DNA of 24,132 bases, from positions 1-24,132 of the IMG/VR virus record IMGVR_UViG_3300017628_000002. One strand, given 5' to 3'. The notes beneath the pieces are model-generated. The model was not told where the DNA came from and searched no databases. It was given only the letters and a program-made list of their open reading frames with translations. Origin of the DNA: a virus. Made by a program: the position numbers and the translations under genes. Below, piece after piece: positions 1 to 8,700 of this stretch (positions are counted from its first letter, which is position 1; the number at the start of each line of letters is the position of its first letter).

Positions 1-1470
1 CAGCGGCCAGCGGCCGCCCCCGCGTCCGCAGGCCCTGCGTCTGCGCCCACCGCTCCGACGCCGCCCCCGGCGGGAGCTTCACAGGAGAGTGAGATGACCA
101 CACCCAACGAGGGCGGCGGGACCGCCAGCGATGCCGTCGCCAAGGCGCGAAAGGCCGGCGCGAAGTACGCGGCGGACGTTGCGCAAGCCGCCGCAAAGGC
201 GGTCGAGGCCGGCCTGCCGCAGGCGGAGGCCGACAAGATGGTGGCCGCTGCGCTCGAGGACGACGCCCAGGACCTCATCGCGTTCCAGGCGAAGCTGTTC
301 GAGGCCGTGGCGGCCGCCGCCAAGGCGTCCGAGCCGGCGCCCAGCCAGACACCGAGCGCTCAAGTGACGGTCGATGCGCGCGACAAGTTCGTGAACGGGA
401 TCGCCCAGGCGGTGCTTGCCACGATCGGGATCGGCCAGCGCGACCCCGGCAACGAGTTCAACGGCGCGACGCTGTCGCGCATCGCCGAGCACTGCCTTGT
501 GCGCGCCGGCGTGCGTCCCGGGATGAGCAAGAGCGCCATCGCCGCCCAGATCTTCAACAGCCACACGCGGACTGATTTCCCGCTCGTGCTCGAGAACATC
601 GCGTCCAAGTCGCTGCTCAAGGGCTATGACGAGGCTCCGGAGATCTTCGACCGGTTCACGCGGCGCGGCTCCCTGCCGGACTACAAGGAGGCGGCACGGA
701 TCGACATGTCGGTGTTCGCCAACCTCGACCGGGTCGAGGAGGGCGCGGAGTACACCTACGCCACGCTCGGCGAGCGCGGCGCCCGGGTGCAGCTCGCGAA
801 GTACGGACGCATGATCCAGATCACCGAAGAAATGGTGATCAACGACGATCAGAACGCCTTCGCCAGCATCCCGCGGAAGATGGGCTCGGCCTCGCGTCGC
901 ACGATCGGCAACCTCGTGTTCGCGATCCTGACCGGCAACCCGACGTTCAACGGCGCTGCCCTGTTCCACTCGACCAGGCAGAACCTCCTGACCGGCGCCG
1001 GCTCGGCGCTGGCTGATGCGGGTCTGACGGCTGCGTGGACCGCATTCACCACGAGGACCGATGCGCAAACCGCCGGCGGCTCGGTCGCCGAGGCGGTGCT
1101 GAACATCGAGCCGAAGTATCTGCTGGTGCCGCGGGCCCTCGATACGCAGGCTCGGCGTCTGATGTCTGCGGAGTCGGTCAACAACAGCGCCGGCGCGCTG
1201 TCCGGCACGCCGAACACGTGGCGCAATCGGTTCGAGGTCATGTCCGACGCGCGGCTCGACCGCGCCGGCGGCGGCGCGACCCGATGGTTCTTCCTGGGCG
1301 ACCCGGACATCTACGACACGATCGAGGTGTCGTATCTCGACGGCAACGCGAACCCGACCCTGACCCGGGTCGAGCTCTACAAGACCGACTCGATCGACTT
1401 CAAGGTGAAGCAGATCGCCGGCGTCGCCCCGCTCGATTTCGCTGCGATGCAGCGGAACGAAGGCGCATAA
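1..1470 (+). CDS. Phage major capsid protein (Mu gpT-like), probably C-terminal part of a protease-capsid fusion; 5' end outside window
   Basis: Forms the icosahedral head shell. The reading frame is open from base 1, so the visible 489 residues probably belong to a longer polypeptide. The first 30 residues are an Ala/Pro-rich linker of the kind that joins a ClpP-like prohead protease to a Mu gpT-like capsid domain in fused phage proteins. The capsid part follows, with motifs such as FNGATLSRIAEHCL, YTYATLGERGARVQLAKYGR and ALFHSTRQNL, which I recognise as typical of Mu-like major head subunits. An internal ATG at 94 has a good Shine-Dalgarno (AGGAG, 83-87) six bases upstream, so a separate 458-residue capsid product could also be made. 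Ala-rich residues 10-90 after that ATG look helical, like a delta domain or scaffold that is removed on maturation. Capsid identity is firm; the fusion is inferred because the protease lies off-window. Confidence 0.85.
   Translation, partial: QRPAAAPASAGPASAPTAPTPPPAGASQESEMTTPNEGGGTASDAVAKARKAGAKYAADVAQAAAKAVEAGLPQAEADKMVAAALEDDAQDLIAFQAKLFEAVAAAAKASEPAPSQTPSAQVTVDARDKFVNGIAQAVLATIGIGQRDPGNEFNGATLSRIAEHCLVRAGVRPGMSKSAIAAQIFNSHTRTDFPLVLENIASKSLLKGYDEAPEIFDRFTRRGSLPDYKEAARIDMSVFANLDRVEEGAEYTYATLGERGARVQLAKYGRMIQITEEMVINDDQNAFASIPRKMGSASRRTIGNLVFAILTGNPTFNGAALFHSTRQNLLTGAGSALADAGLTAAWTAFTTRTDAQTAGGSVAEAVLNIEPKYLLVPRALDTQARRLMSAESVNNSAGALSGTPNTWRNRFEVMSDARLDRAGGGATRWFFLGDPDIYDTIEVSYLDGNANPTLTRVELYKTDSIDFKVKQIAGVAPLDFAAMQRNEGA
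83..96 (+). promoter_or_regulatory. Internal ribosome binding site and ATG within the protease-capsid frame
   Basis: AGGAG at 83-87 sits six bases before an in-frame ATG at 94. It lies exactly between the Ala/Pro linker and the capsid domain, so it could let the capsid protein be made in excess over the fused product. It is also possible that the true capsid gene simply starts here and the upstream frame is open by chance because of the high GC. Confidence 0.5.
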
Positions 1471-1495
1471 CGCGCCATCCCACCCTACCCGATCT

Positions 1496-1528
1496 GCAAA
1501 GGGGCCGCGCATGACGCGGCCCCTTTGC
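1496..1528 (+). terminator. Strong hairpin between capsid and decoration genes (terminator or mRNA-stabilising stem)
   Basis: A perfect 14-bp inverted repeat (arms 1496-1509 and 1515-1528) encloses the 5-nt loop CATGA, 25 bases after the capsid stop codon. The 3' arm ends CCCCTTTGC, so there is only a short T run inside the stem. It may act as a partial terminator or 3'-end stabiliser that raises capsid mRNA relative to the tail genes. Confidence 0.6.
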
Positions 1529-1556
1529 GTTCCGGCATCACCTCAAGGAGGGCCAG

Positions 1557-1904
1557 ATGGCCAAGAACAAAATCGCGGACGGCGCCACGTTCACGCTGCC
1601 CGCTCCGGCCGGCGGCTGTGTCGCGGGCCGGATCTACATCTTCGGCGACCTGTTCGGCGTCGCAAAGTCGAACGCCGCTGTGGGTCAGCCCTGCGTGTTC
1701 GAGCGTCACGGCGTCTGGGAGTTTCCCAAGGCGGTGCACGCGACCGATCAGGCGTGGACGAACGGCGGGAAGCTGTACTGGGACGCGACCAACAACGTCC
1801 TGACGGTCACAGCCGCCGGCAACACCCTTGTGGCGAATGCCGCAGCCGCCGTGGGCTCCACGGTCGCTGTCGGCCGCGCTGTCCTCCGGCCTGTGGCGGG
1901 CTGA
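1557..1904 (+). CDS. DUF2190-type capsid decoration/cement protein
   Basis: 115 residues, small and beta-rich, directly after the capsid gene, which is the usual place for head decoration (cement) proteins of siphoviruses. The pattern fits DUF2190: an early IADGATFTLPAP segment, then GGCVAGRIYIFGDLFGVA, a central VFERHGVWEFPKA strand pair, and a C-terminal KLYWDATNNVLTVTAAGN followed by VGRAVL. The ATG is preceded by a strong Shine-Dalgarno (AAGGAGGG, 1545-1552). No catalytic motif is present; some database entries call this family RecA-like, which is not supported by anything seen here. It probably binds the outer capsid surface and stabilises the filled head. Confidence 0.8.
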   Translation: MAKNKIADGATFTLPAPAGGCVAGRIYIFGDLFGVAKSNAAVGQPCVFERHGVWEFPKAVHATDQAWTNGGKLYWDATNNVLTVTAAGNTLVANAAAAVGSTVAVGRAVLRPVAG

Positions 1905-1905
1905 T

Positions 1906-2226
1906 ATGGCGCGTCGCCCCGCCGCCGGCGCGAAGCCGGCCATCGATGTCGGGCCGCAAGAGCCGGCCGTCACCGCGGAGGCTGCGGCGCTCGCTGCAGC
2001 CTCTCTTCCCTCGCCCGGAGCCGATCCGGAGCCGCCGATCGACGCCGGATCGCAAGAGCCGACCGAGCTCGACGACGCCGAGGATCTGCTCGTGCAGGTG
2101 ATCGCGGTCGCCTACCCCGGGCTCTCGCCCGGCGTGGTCGCACACATGACGCCCGCTCAGGCGGAGATCGAGATCGCCCGCGGAACCGTCCGCCCCGTCC
2201 CCCGCCCGGACGACGATGCGGGCTGA
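1906..2226 (+). CDS. Hypothetical phage protein, acidic and Pro/Ala-rich, in head-tail junction position
   Basis: 106 residues. The ATG lies one base after the decoration-protein stop (TGATATG). The first 50 residues are low-complexity Ala/Pro/Glu sequence with two similar segments (AIDVGPQEPAV and PIDAGSQEPTE), probably disordered. Residues 55-95 look folded, with DDAEDLLVQVIAVAYPGLSPGVVAHMTPAQAEIEIARG. The HMTPAQAE segment resembles small proteins found between capsid and head-tail connector genes of other prophages, but I cannot name the family. It overlaps the next gene by 11 bases, and its codon use matches the operon, so I take it as a real gene of unknown role in head completion. Confidence 0.6.
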   Translation: MARRPAAGAKPAIDVGPQEPAVTAEAAALAAASLPSPGADPEPPIDAGSQEPTELDDAEDLLVQVIAVAYPGLSPGVVAHMTPAQAEIEIARGTVRPVPRPDDDAG

Positions 2227-2530
2227 TCTCGCCGCCGAGGTGATCGACGGATTGTTCGATCACCTGGCCGACACGGCGGTCCTGACCCTGCCTGGCGGGG
2301 TCGGGGCCTCCGTGGAGCTTCTTGTCGAGGCTCCAGACGCCACCCTCAATCTCGGAGCGGGCGACATCAACGCACCCTCGATGACCGTCAGGCTTCGCGT
2401 CGCCGATGTCATCGGAACGCCGGCCGGCGCCCGGATCGACTGGGATGGCGCGTCGTGGATCGTGCACTCGGCTGCTCGGCTTGATCCTTTGCGTCGCCTG
2501 TGGACCTGCCAGCTGAGGCCGCGTCGATGA
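2216..2530 (+). CDS. Probable head-tail joining protein (lambda gpFII position)
   Basis: 104 residues, starting inside the end of the preceding gene and ending in an ATGA overlap with the next. The first 20 residues (DLAAEVIDGLFDHLADTAVL) form an amphipathic helix; the rest is a compact beta-rich domain ending in IDWDGASWIVHSAARLDPLRRLWTCQLRP. That final pattern, a strand with W..I, a short loop and a second strand with L, is what I expect of the small beta-barrel head-tail joining or attachment proteins of siphoviruses. The assignment rests mainly on position between head decoration and tail terminator and on size, so the specific family is inferred. Confidence 0.6.
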   Translation: MRADLAAEVIDGLFDHLADTAVLTLPGGVGASVELLVEAPDATLNLGAGDINAPSMTVRLRVADVIGTPAGARIDWDGASWIVHSAARLDPLRRLWTCQLRPRR

Positions 2531-3000
2531 ACAAGGTCGCCGCAGCCCTCAACGCAGCCTGGGCGCTGGTGCAGACCGTGGCGGCCGCCCAGGGCGCGGA
2601 GGCGGTGCGCAACCGGCTCGCCGCCATCGACGCGGCGGAGGCGACGGATCTGCAGCCGGGCTCGGATCATCCGTATCGGCTCGTGATCGAGTTCGTGGAT
2701 GCGCCTCCGACAACGGTTGGCGTCACTCTGGGGCCGACCAGCTATGATCTGCTCGTGCAACCCACCGTCGCGGTCATCGTGATCGGCGATCCGAGCGACG
2801 CGGTGACCCTGACGTCCCAGTTCGCTGACGCGCTCGAAACCGCGCTCAACGCTGATCGAACCCTCGGCGGCGCGGTCGGCTGGGCCGAGATCGCGGACAA
2901 CCCGGACGACGCCGAGGCTTACGAGCAGGGCGCACAAGGGTTCGCGGATCTGCTCAGCCTCGCCCTCAGCATCCCCGATGCGCGCTCGGCGCGCGGATAG
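2527..3000 (+). CDS. Probable tail terminator / tail completion protein (lambda gpU-like position)
   Basis: 157 residues, start chosen at the ATG of the ATGA overlap with the previous gene; an in-frame GTG at 2500 is less likely. The N-terminal helix (MNKVAAALNAAWALVQTVAAA) is followed by alternating strands and helices, including YRLVIEFVDAPPTTVGVTLGP and TVAVIVIGDPSDAVTLTSQFADALETALNADRTLGGAVGWAEI. The sequence layout strand-VIVIGDPSD-long helix-LGG-strand is typical of phage tail terminator proteins, which cap the tail tube and bind the head connector. Position between head-tail joining and tail tube genes agrees. Confidence 0.6.
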   Translation: MNKVAAALNAAWALVQTVAAAQGAEAVRNRLAAIDAAEATDLQPGSDHPYRLVIEFVDAPPTTVGVTLGPTSYDLLVQPTVAVIVIGDPSDAVTLTSQFADALETALNADRTLGGAVGWAEIADNPDDAEAYEQGAQGFADLLSLALSIPDARSARG

Positions 3001-3012
3001 GAGTTTCCTGCC

Positions 3013-3282
3013 ATGCCGAAATCACCGCCTGCCCCGGAGCCGAAGGGCCCGGTGTCGGAGCCCCGCGCCATCGACTGGCGCGACTGCCACGTCGTCACTC
3101 ACCCCGGATACGGCCTACGGCTGGGTCTGGTGCTCCTGCCGAAGGAGCCGCCGCCGGAGCTCACGCGCGTCGAGACCGATGCCGAAGGTGCGCCGGTGAC
3201 CGTCGAGATCCTGCGCGCGGCAACGGCGCAAGACTGGGCCGTCGCCGGCGGCCGCTACACCGACCTCTCACAGAAGGACTGA
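3013..3282 (+). CDS. Hypothetical small protein before the tail tube gene
   Basis: 89 residues. AGGAG (2999-3003), overlapping the previous stop, precedes the ATG by about nine bases, and the next gene begins four bases after its stop. The N-terminus is Pro-rich (KSPPAPEPKGPVSEP), then a compact domain containing DWRDCHVVTHPGYGLRLGLVLLPKE and VTVEILRAATAQDWAVAGGRY. The end may form a short beta-alpha unit. No family recognised; tight spacing and matching codon use argue that it is a genuine tail-region gene. Confidence 0.6.
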   Translation: MPKSPPAPEPKGPVSEPRAIDWRDCHVVTHPGYGLRLGLVLLPKEPPPELTRVETDAEGAPVTVEILRAATAQDWAVAGGRYTDLSQKD

Positions 3283-3286
3283 TCCG

Positions 3287-4249
3287 ATGGCGCCCGTTTA
3301 CGGCCAGCAGGCTCGCCAGCTTCTGGCGTTCCAGACCGACTTCACGTCGGCGTTCAACGCCACGGCCATGCGGCCGTTCCGGTTCATCTCGGACAGCACG
3401 TCCGTGGCGGCGGCATGGGAGCCCGATCCCGTCATCGGCGGCGCGCTCCAGAACGACTTCGACACGCCGACACTTCAGCAGAACATGGACATGGTGGAGG
3501 GTCAGCTGATCGTGCCGGTGTGCGCCCGGCAGATCGGTGATCTCCTGCGCCTGCTGCTTGGAAATCCGACGAAGTCGGGGACGACCACGATCACGCACAC
3601 GTTCCTGTCCGGCAAAGACAACGCCGCGATGAGGTTCGGGAGCCTCGAGCGGCGCATCACGGCGACCCGTCACCGACGCATCAGCGGCTACGCGCTGCGC
3701 TCGATGCAGATGAGCTTCGAGAAGGGCAACGGCAACCAACAGGTGACGTTCGGCACCGCCGGCCGCTCGGAGGCGGAGGTCGCCACAGCGGCGACCACCC
3801 CGGCTGCTGAACGGACCTACACGCCGTTGCTGCGCCGATCCGCCAACTTCCTGATCAACGCGGCGGCCGCAGCCGGCGTTCAGAGCGGGGAGTTCACCTA
3901 CACAAACGGCCTTGCGCCGATCCAGTATCTCGACGGCGGCAATCTGGTCTCCGCCATGGAGCTCGACGGCGACGGAACGCTCAGCGGGTCGCTGACGGTC
4001 CGCGACGACTCGACCGCATTCCATCTCCTCGCAGACGGCGGCGCGGTCCAGGCACTGCAGTTCTCAGTCGCCCAGGGCGGCAACCTGCAGCTCGTTTGCT
4101 CGATGCAGGCGCGGTTCGCAAAGACCGGCGTGCCGATCGCAGGCCGCGGCGGCCAGTCGACGCAGTTCTCGTTCACCGGACAGGCGACGGCTTCGCAGCC
4201 GATGCTGACGGTGCAGGTGGTCAACGATATCGCGGACTATGTGGTATGA
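3287..4249 (+). CDS. Phage major tail tube protein
   Basis: 320 residues. Forms the stacked rings of the non-contractile tail tube. The protein begins with an AFQTDFTSAFNATAMRPFRFISDS region and a WEPDPVIGGALQNDFDTPTLQQNMDMVEGQLIVPV segment, then RQIGDLLRLLLGNPTKSGTTTITHTFLSG, a pattern I associate with siphovirus tail tube proteins that recognise a D.P....D..G...VPV beta-sandwich entrance. The second half (FTYTNGLAPIQYLDGG, DGDGTLSGSLTVRDDS) looks like a second tube-like beta fold, so the protein may carry two beta-sandwich units. It lies immediately before the assembly-chaperone frames and tape measure, the canonical location, and overlaps the next gene by ATGA. Confidence 0.8.
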   Translation: MAPVYGQQARQLLAFQTDFTSAFNATAMRPFRFISDSTSVAAAWEPDPVIGGALQNDFDTPTLQQNMDMVEGQLIVPVCARQIGDLLRLLLGNPTKSGTTTITHTFLSGKDNAAMRFGSLERRITATRHRRISGYALRSMQMSFEKGNGNQQVTFGTAGRSEAEVATAATTPAAERTYTPLLRRSANFLINAAAAAGVQSGEFTYTNGLAPIQYLDGGNLVSAMELDGDGTLSGSLTVRDDSTAFHLLADGGAVQALQFSVAQGGNLQLVCSMQARFAKTGVPIAGRGGQSTQFSFTGQATASQPMLTVQVVNDIADYVV

Positions 4250-4776
4250 GGCTGCGTCTGGCCCCGTGCCCCGAGCCGCGCGCGATCGGTCTCGGCAATG
4301 GCGTCGAGATCATGTGCCGGCCGTGCAGCTCGGTCGACATCGCTGCGGCCAACGCCAAGGCTGCGCGCGTGGTCGCCTCGGTCCTCGCTGCCCTCGATGC
4401 TGCGGAGGACTGGGGCGTCGCCTTGCTGGATCTCGAGATCGACCCTGATCGCGCGGCCGGGCTGGGACGCACGGCCATGGCGGTCGAGCTGGCCGCCATG
4501 CTCGGTCAGTCCTGGAACGTCACGGCGCCTCTGGACCGCGAAGCCTTACGGCAGGTGATGATCTGCGGCGGGGCTTCGGAGATCTTCCTCGACGGGGCGT
4601 TGCGCCACACACCGTTCACGCTGGAGCCCGACGAGGGAAACGTCTCCGGCGCCGCGCCAGATGGCGATGGGGGCGCGGCGCCCTTCGATGCTCAGGATGC
4701 CGAGCCGAAGGACGGCTCTGCCGACCGATCGGACCCGACGACGTCGACGACGACGTCGGCTGCCCCGAGCCTCTGA
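4246..4776 (+). CDS. Tail assembly chaperone G-type protein (unshifted product)
   Basis: 176 residues between tail tube and tape measure, the fixed place of lambda G-type chaperones that hold the tape measure protein before tube polymerisation. The start is an ATGA overlap with the tube gene. Residues 20-130 are a mainly helical folded domain (AAANAKAARVVASVLAALDAAEDWG, AAMLGQSWNVTAPLDREALRQVMICGG). Residues 131-176 are low-complexity, acidic then Thr/Ser-rich (DPTTSTTTSAAPSL), probably disordered. The canonical slippery heptamer GGGAAAC at 4635-4641 lies in the right phase at codons 131-132, so a minority of ribosomes may shift by -1 into the following open frame, giving a G-T fusion. Sequence family not recognised; function is from position and frameshift arrangement. 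Confidence 0.65.
   Translation: MRLRLAPCPEPRAIGLGNGVEIMCRPCSSVDIAAANAKAARVVASVLAALDAAEDWGVALLDLEIDPDRAAGLGRTAMAVELAAMLGQSWNVTAPLDREALRQVMICGGASEIFLDGALRHTPFTLEPDEGNVSGAAPDGDGGAAPFDAQDAEPKDGSADRSDPTTSTTTSAAPSL
4635..4641 (+). promoter_or_regulatory. Candidate programmed -1 ribosomal frameshift site (G GGA AAC)
   Basis: GGGAAAC reads as G-GGA-AAC in the frame of the upstream chaperone gene, the exact X XXY YYZ form needed for a tandem -1 slip. After the slip the frame stays open to the stop at 5049-5051. The downstream frame has no ATG, GTG or TTG before 4845. Against it, the first 25 or so shifted codons are Arg-, Trp- and Cys-rich and look less protein-like than the unshifted frame. Confidence 0.55.
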
Positions 4777-4844
4777 GCCGGCCACAGACGGCGGCGGGCG
4801 CGCTCGCCTGGCGTCTCGTCGATCGTCCGGGGCTGTGGCATCGG

Positions 4845-5051
4845 ATGGGCGACCAAGGCGCCTTGCTAGGGCTCGATCGCGCAGGGGCCGCCAGTCTTTT
4901 CCCCGAGGATGCCGACGCAACAGAGCGTCTTGCCCTGACCGTCTGCCTCGACGCGATCGAGGCCGGCGCACTCGAGGGCGACGCCGAACGTCTGGACGAC
5001 CTGCAGCGCGAGATGCGGGCACGCGAAGCGCAGGGGGCGATGCGTGGTTGA
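4845..5051 (+). CDS. Tail assembly chaperone T-type segment, probably made as a -1 frameshift extension
   Basis: The frame is open from 4641 to 5051, but the first start codon in it is this ATG at 4845, which has no recognisable Shine-Dalgarno. The frame upstream of the ATG already looks coding (for example TAAGALAWRLVDRPGLWHRM from about 4788), so the real product probably begins by frameshift from the preceding gene and adds about 136 residues. The visible end, TERLALTVCLDAIEAGALEGDAERLDDLQREMRA, is helical and acidic, suitable for binding the long helical tape measure. Size and position match gpT-like domains. If no frameshift occurs, a 68-residue free protein from 4845 is the alternative. 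Confidence 0.6.
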   Translation: MGDQGALLGLDRAGAASLFPEDADATERLALTVCLDAIEAGALEGDAERLDDLQREMRAREAQGAMRG

Positions 5052-5760
5052 CGCGAAGGTCTTCGTCGAGGACGGCGCAGCCATCGCGGTGCGGGTCGCG
5101 GCCAGCCAGCACCCTGAGATCATGGACCGGGTGGCGCGCCGCGCAGCCATGAGCGCGCGCAACGCCGTCATCGCCCAGATCCGACGCGTGTTCGCGCAAG
5201 GTCGCCGCCGCTCGGGTGGGCGCTTCGAAAAAGCGGTTCCGAAGATCCGTCGCAATCCGGTGGACTTCGGCGACGGCGCCTTCGGCTACGAGGTTCTGCA
5301 CAAGGCAGACTACCGCCTGCGCCGCCGACAGGCGTTTGATCTGTTCTGGTTGTTCTCCGGCACGCCACGCACGGTGACCAGCGCGCGCGGCAAGTTCCTG
5401 ACCATCCCGATCGGTGCGCCGTCTACGCCGGAATCGGTCGTGCCCTCGCGTCGCTGGGGTCGCGCCGCTTCGATCGCCTGGCCCGAGGATCTGGAAAAGC
5501 GCGGCTGGAAGTTCTGGGTGCTGTCGCCGGCACGGTCCGGCAAGCGACATCCGATCCTGATGGGCGTTCCGCCCGGCCAGAAGAAATCCAGCAGCCGGCC
5601 GATGTATCTGCTCGTGCGTCAGGTGCGCATCAACAAGCGCCTCGACCTCGCAGGCATCGCCCGGCGCACCGACGCCCGCATCCCCGCCATGATCAGCGCC
5701 GAGCTCAAGCGCGCAGAGCGCATGGAGGGGCGCACCCGCTTGCGCAGAGGCCGCCGATGA
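5044..5760 (+). CDS. Hypothetical tail-region protein, possibly DUF6441 family
   Basis: 238 residues starting with GTG and overlapping the previous frame by 8 bases; a purine-rich AGGGGGCGA precedes the start. The protein is strongly basic, especially at residues 50-75 (QIRRVFAQGRRRSGGRFEKA) and at the C-terminus (RTRLRRGRR). Central motifs include LHKADYRLRRRQAFDLFWLFSGTPRTVTSARGKFLTIPIG and, later, RPMYLLVRQVRINKRLDL, a strand pattern seen in proteins placed between assembly chaperones and tape measure in alphaproteobacterial prophages. I suspect the DUF6441 family from that pattern, but this is from memory. Its stop overlaps the tape measure start by ATGA. A structural role in the tail initiator is possible; no catalytic residues are seen. 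Confidence 0.6.
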   Translation: MVDAKVFVEDGAAIAVRVAASQHPEIMDRVARRAAMSARNAVIAQIRRVFAQGRRRSGGRFEKAVPKIRRNPVDFGDGAFGYEVLHKADYRLRRRQAFDLFWLFSGTPRTVTSARGKFLTIPIGAPSTPESVVPSRRWGRAASIAWPEDLEKRGWKFWVLSPARSGKRHPILMGVPPGQKKSSSRPMYLLVRQVRINKRLDLAGIARRTDARIPAMISAELKRAERMEGRTRLRRGRR

Positions 5761-8700
5761 CCGTGCACAAGACCTCGATCCGCTACGAGACCGAAGGCGT
5801 CTCGAAGAGCACCGGCGAGGTCATCCAGCTCACCAACGCGATGGACCGCCTTGAGAAGAAGGGGCCGGCGCTGGGTGCAGGCGCCCGGTCCGGAGCGCAG
5901 GGCGTCAATGCGCTCGACCAGGCGCTCGGCGGCCTCGGCCTCAGGCTGAACCAGACTGGCGCCCAGATCGATCCCCTGAACCGTCGGACGATGTCGATGA
6001 CCCGGGCGCAAGGCGCAGCGGCCGCCAGCGCCGGCGCGCTGGCCATCGCCATGGGCGTCTCGGGTGCAGCGGCCGGCGCCTATGGCCTCACGCTGGTGGC
6101 GCTGGCGGATCGCTATGCCGCCTTGCAGGGGCGCATAAGGATCTATTCGGCGTCTGCGGCCGAGGCGGCTCGAACCGAGGCGGCGCTGTTCGCTGCGGCC
6201 CGGGAGACCCGTCAGGCCGTCGAGCCGATGGTCGCGCTCTACAGCCGGCTGCAGCCTGCGATGGCCGACATGGGTCGGAGCCAGCAAGAGACGCTCGCGT
6301 TCACGACGCTGGTCTCCAAGGCCCTCGCGACCCAAGGGGCGACCACCCAGGAAACCCAAGCGGCCACGGTCCAGCTGGCGCAGGCGCTGGCCAGCGGCGT
6401 GGTGCGCGGCGACGAGTTCCGATCCTTGATGGAGGCGGCTCCCGGCCTGATGCGCAACGTCGCGCTGGGGATGGGCGTCGGCGTGGGCGCATTGCGGGGC
6501 CTTGCCGAAGAGGGCGAGCTGACTGCCGATGTCGTGATCGCTGCGATCGAGCGGATGTCCGGCAAGATCGAGGGCGACTTCGCCAAGGCGCCGAAGACTG
6601 TCGGCCAGGCCTGGCAGGTCCTGCAGGACGCGATCATGCGGGTCGTCGGCATGGAAGCGCAGGCTACCGGCGCCCAGAGCGCTATAGCCGATGCTCTGCT
6701 CGCGGTGGCGGACGCGGCCGACGAGGTCACGGCCGCGGTGAAGCTCGCGGTGCAAGCGGCCATGGTCCTCGGCACGGGTGCGTTGGCTGCGGGCGCTGTG
6801 CGCCTCGTGGGCCACCTGCGCGCGGTCGGCCAAGCTGCGGCTGACGCGGCTGCGAAGGCCCGCGCTCTGGAGCAGATGCGGATGCAGGGCGCCGTGGCCG
6901 GCAACGCCATTGCAGCCAGCGCTGATGGCGCGGCTGCGCTGAACGCCGCCCGGATCGCCGAGGCCAACACGCGCGCCCTGCAAGAGCAGGATCGGGCGAT
7001 GAAGGATCTGATCAAGAACAGCACCACCTACATCATGCAGACGCAGCAGGTCTCCCGTGAGGCAGCGCGAGAGCAGGTCGTGGCCTTCGCAGAACAGAAC
7101 CGTGAAGGCCTGCTAGCCGCACGTGCCGTACAGGCGTTCAGTCAGGAGATCGCCGGGGCTTCTCGCCAGAACACGTACCTCGCGATGGCGCAGCGCGCCG
7201 CCACCTCGGCCATGAACCTGTTTCGCGGCGCAGCTGGCTTCGTTGTCTCGCTTATGGGCGGCCCGTGGGGCGTGGCGTTCGCAGCCGCCGCCGCCGCTGT
7301 CATGGCCTTCGCCTGGTGGACCGACAAGGCGCGTCATGCGCAGGACGGCTTCGCCGGTGCGCTTGCTGACACCGAGCAGATGGTGAAGGCCTATGAGAGG
7401 GCCGTCCTGCAGGCCAACAAGGCGACCGGCGAAGCGCGGGAGGCGGCCCTGAAGAACGCCGCTGCGCAACGCGAAGAGGCGTTAGCCTATTACCACAAGG
7501 CTCAGGCAGCTGTTGCAGCCGCGCGTGTGCAGGCGGCGGAATTCTCCGCCCGTGCAGCGATGCCCGACGTCAGCAGCGGCCGTCTGGACGCAGGCGCTGC
7601 TCTGACGTTCGGCGTTCAGGGCGCGCGGGCAACGAACCTCGAAAATCAGGTCGCCAACGCGGAAGGCAAGCTGCGGGCAGCCGAGCAGGCGCTCGAGCAG
7701 ATGGGCGCTTTGATCACCCGCATGGGCAAGGGGCGGACGGTCGTGTCCTTCGGATCTGCCTTGGACGAGCCGCGCCAGACGGGCGGGCCTCCTGCTGCGT
7801 CCGACGCCAAGACGGCCGCCGGCGGCAACGGCGCCGCAGAGAAAGCGCGGCGGGAGGCAGAGCAGCTTGCAGAGCGGGTTGCCGACGCCCGCCGACGGAT
7901 CGCAGCGGAAGGCCTCCAGCTCGAACGGCAGGAGATCGAGGCGTCGCTGCGTGACCAGGAGGACGCACAACGCCGTCACCTGGCCCGCTTCGAGCGGATG
8001 TCGCGGGACGGCAATCAGGCGGCCGCCCAGGCCAGCGTGGAGGCCTATGAGCGTGCAGGCGTGGAGATTGGTGCGATCCGCAGCCGTCTGCATCAGATCG
8101 CGCTTGCGCAGCTTCAGGCGGAGACAGAGGCGGAGAAGGTCGAACTGCAGGATCGTCTCAAGGGCGCAGCCGATCTGGCCGGCCTGCTTGAACAGCTCGA
8201 GGCGCAGCAACTCGCCAAGCGGAGCGCGCTGAACCGCGAATACAACACCGTCACCGTCCAGGAGGCTTCCGATATGGCCAAGGCCATGCAGAGGGCCCAG
8301 GAAGAGGCGCTGGCGCGTTTCCGCGAAGAGAACCGGCGGATGTATGAGGCCGGCGAGGGGATAGCCCGAGCGCTGCGCGATGGCGTTCTCAATGGCGGCA
8401 ACTGGGAGAGCGTCGGCCAGGCCGTCGGCAGAACGATCCTCGAGGCGCTCTATGACGCCCTGATCGGTGATCCGCTGACCAAGATGATCCGCGGAGCAAT
8501 CGACAATCTCATGCAGCCGTCCGACGGCGGTCGCAGCGGCGGCGGGATCCTGTCGGGGCTGATGTCCGTGCTCGGTTTCTTCGGCGGTGGCGGAGCCGGC
8601 CCCGGAGGCGTATCGGGGTCTGCCAGCACGAATGCGCGCAACGTCTCAGGCTCGGTGTCGTTCCCTGCCAGGCCTCAGATCGCTGGTTCGCGAGCCGGAG

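Noticed and set aside
79-1512. 477-codon minus-strand frame opposite the capsid gene
   Set aside because: Antisense shadow of the capsid gene; composition biased to Arg/Gly/Val and no ribosome site.
5619-6983. 454-codon minus-strand frame opposite the tape measure gene
   Set aside because: Low-complexity Arg/Gly/His product; opposite a clear gene.
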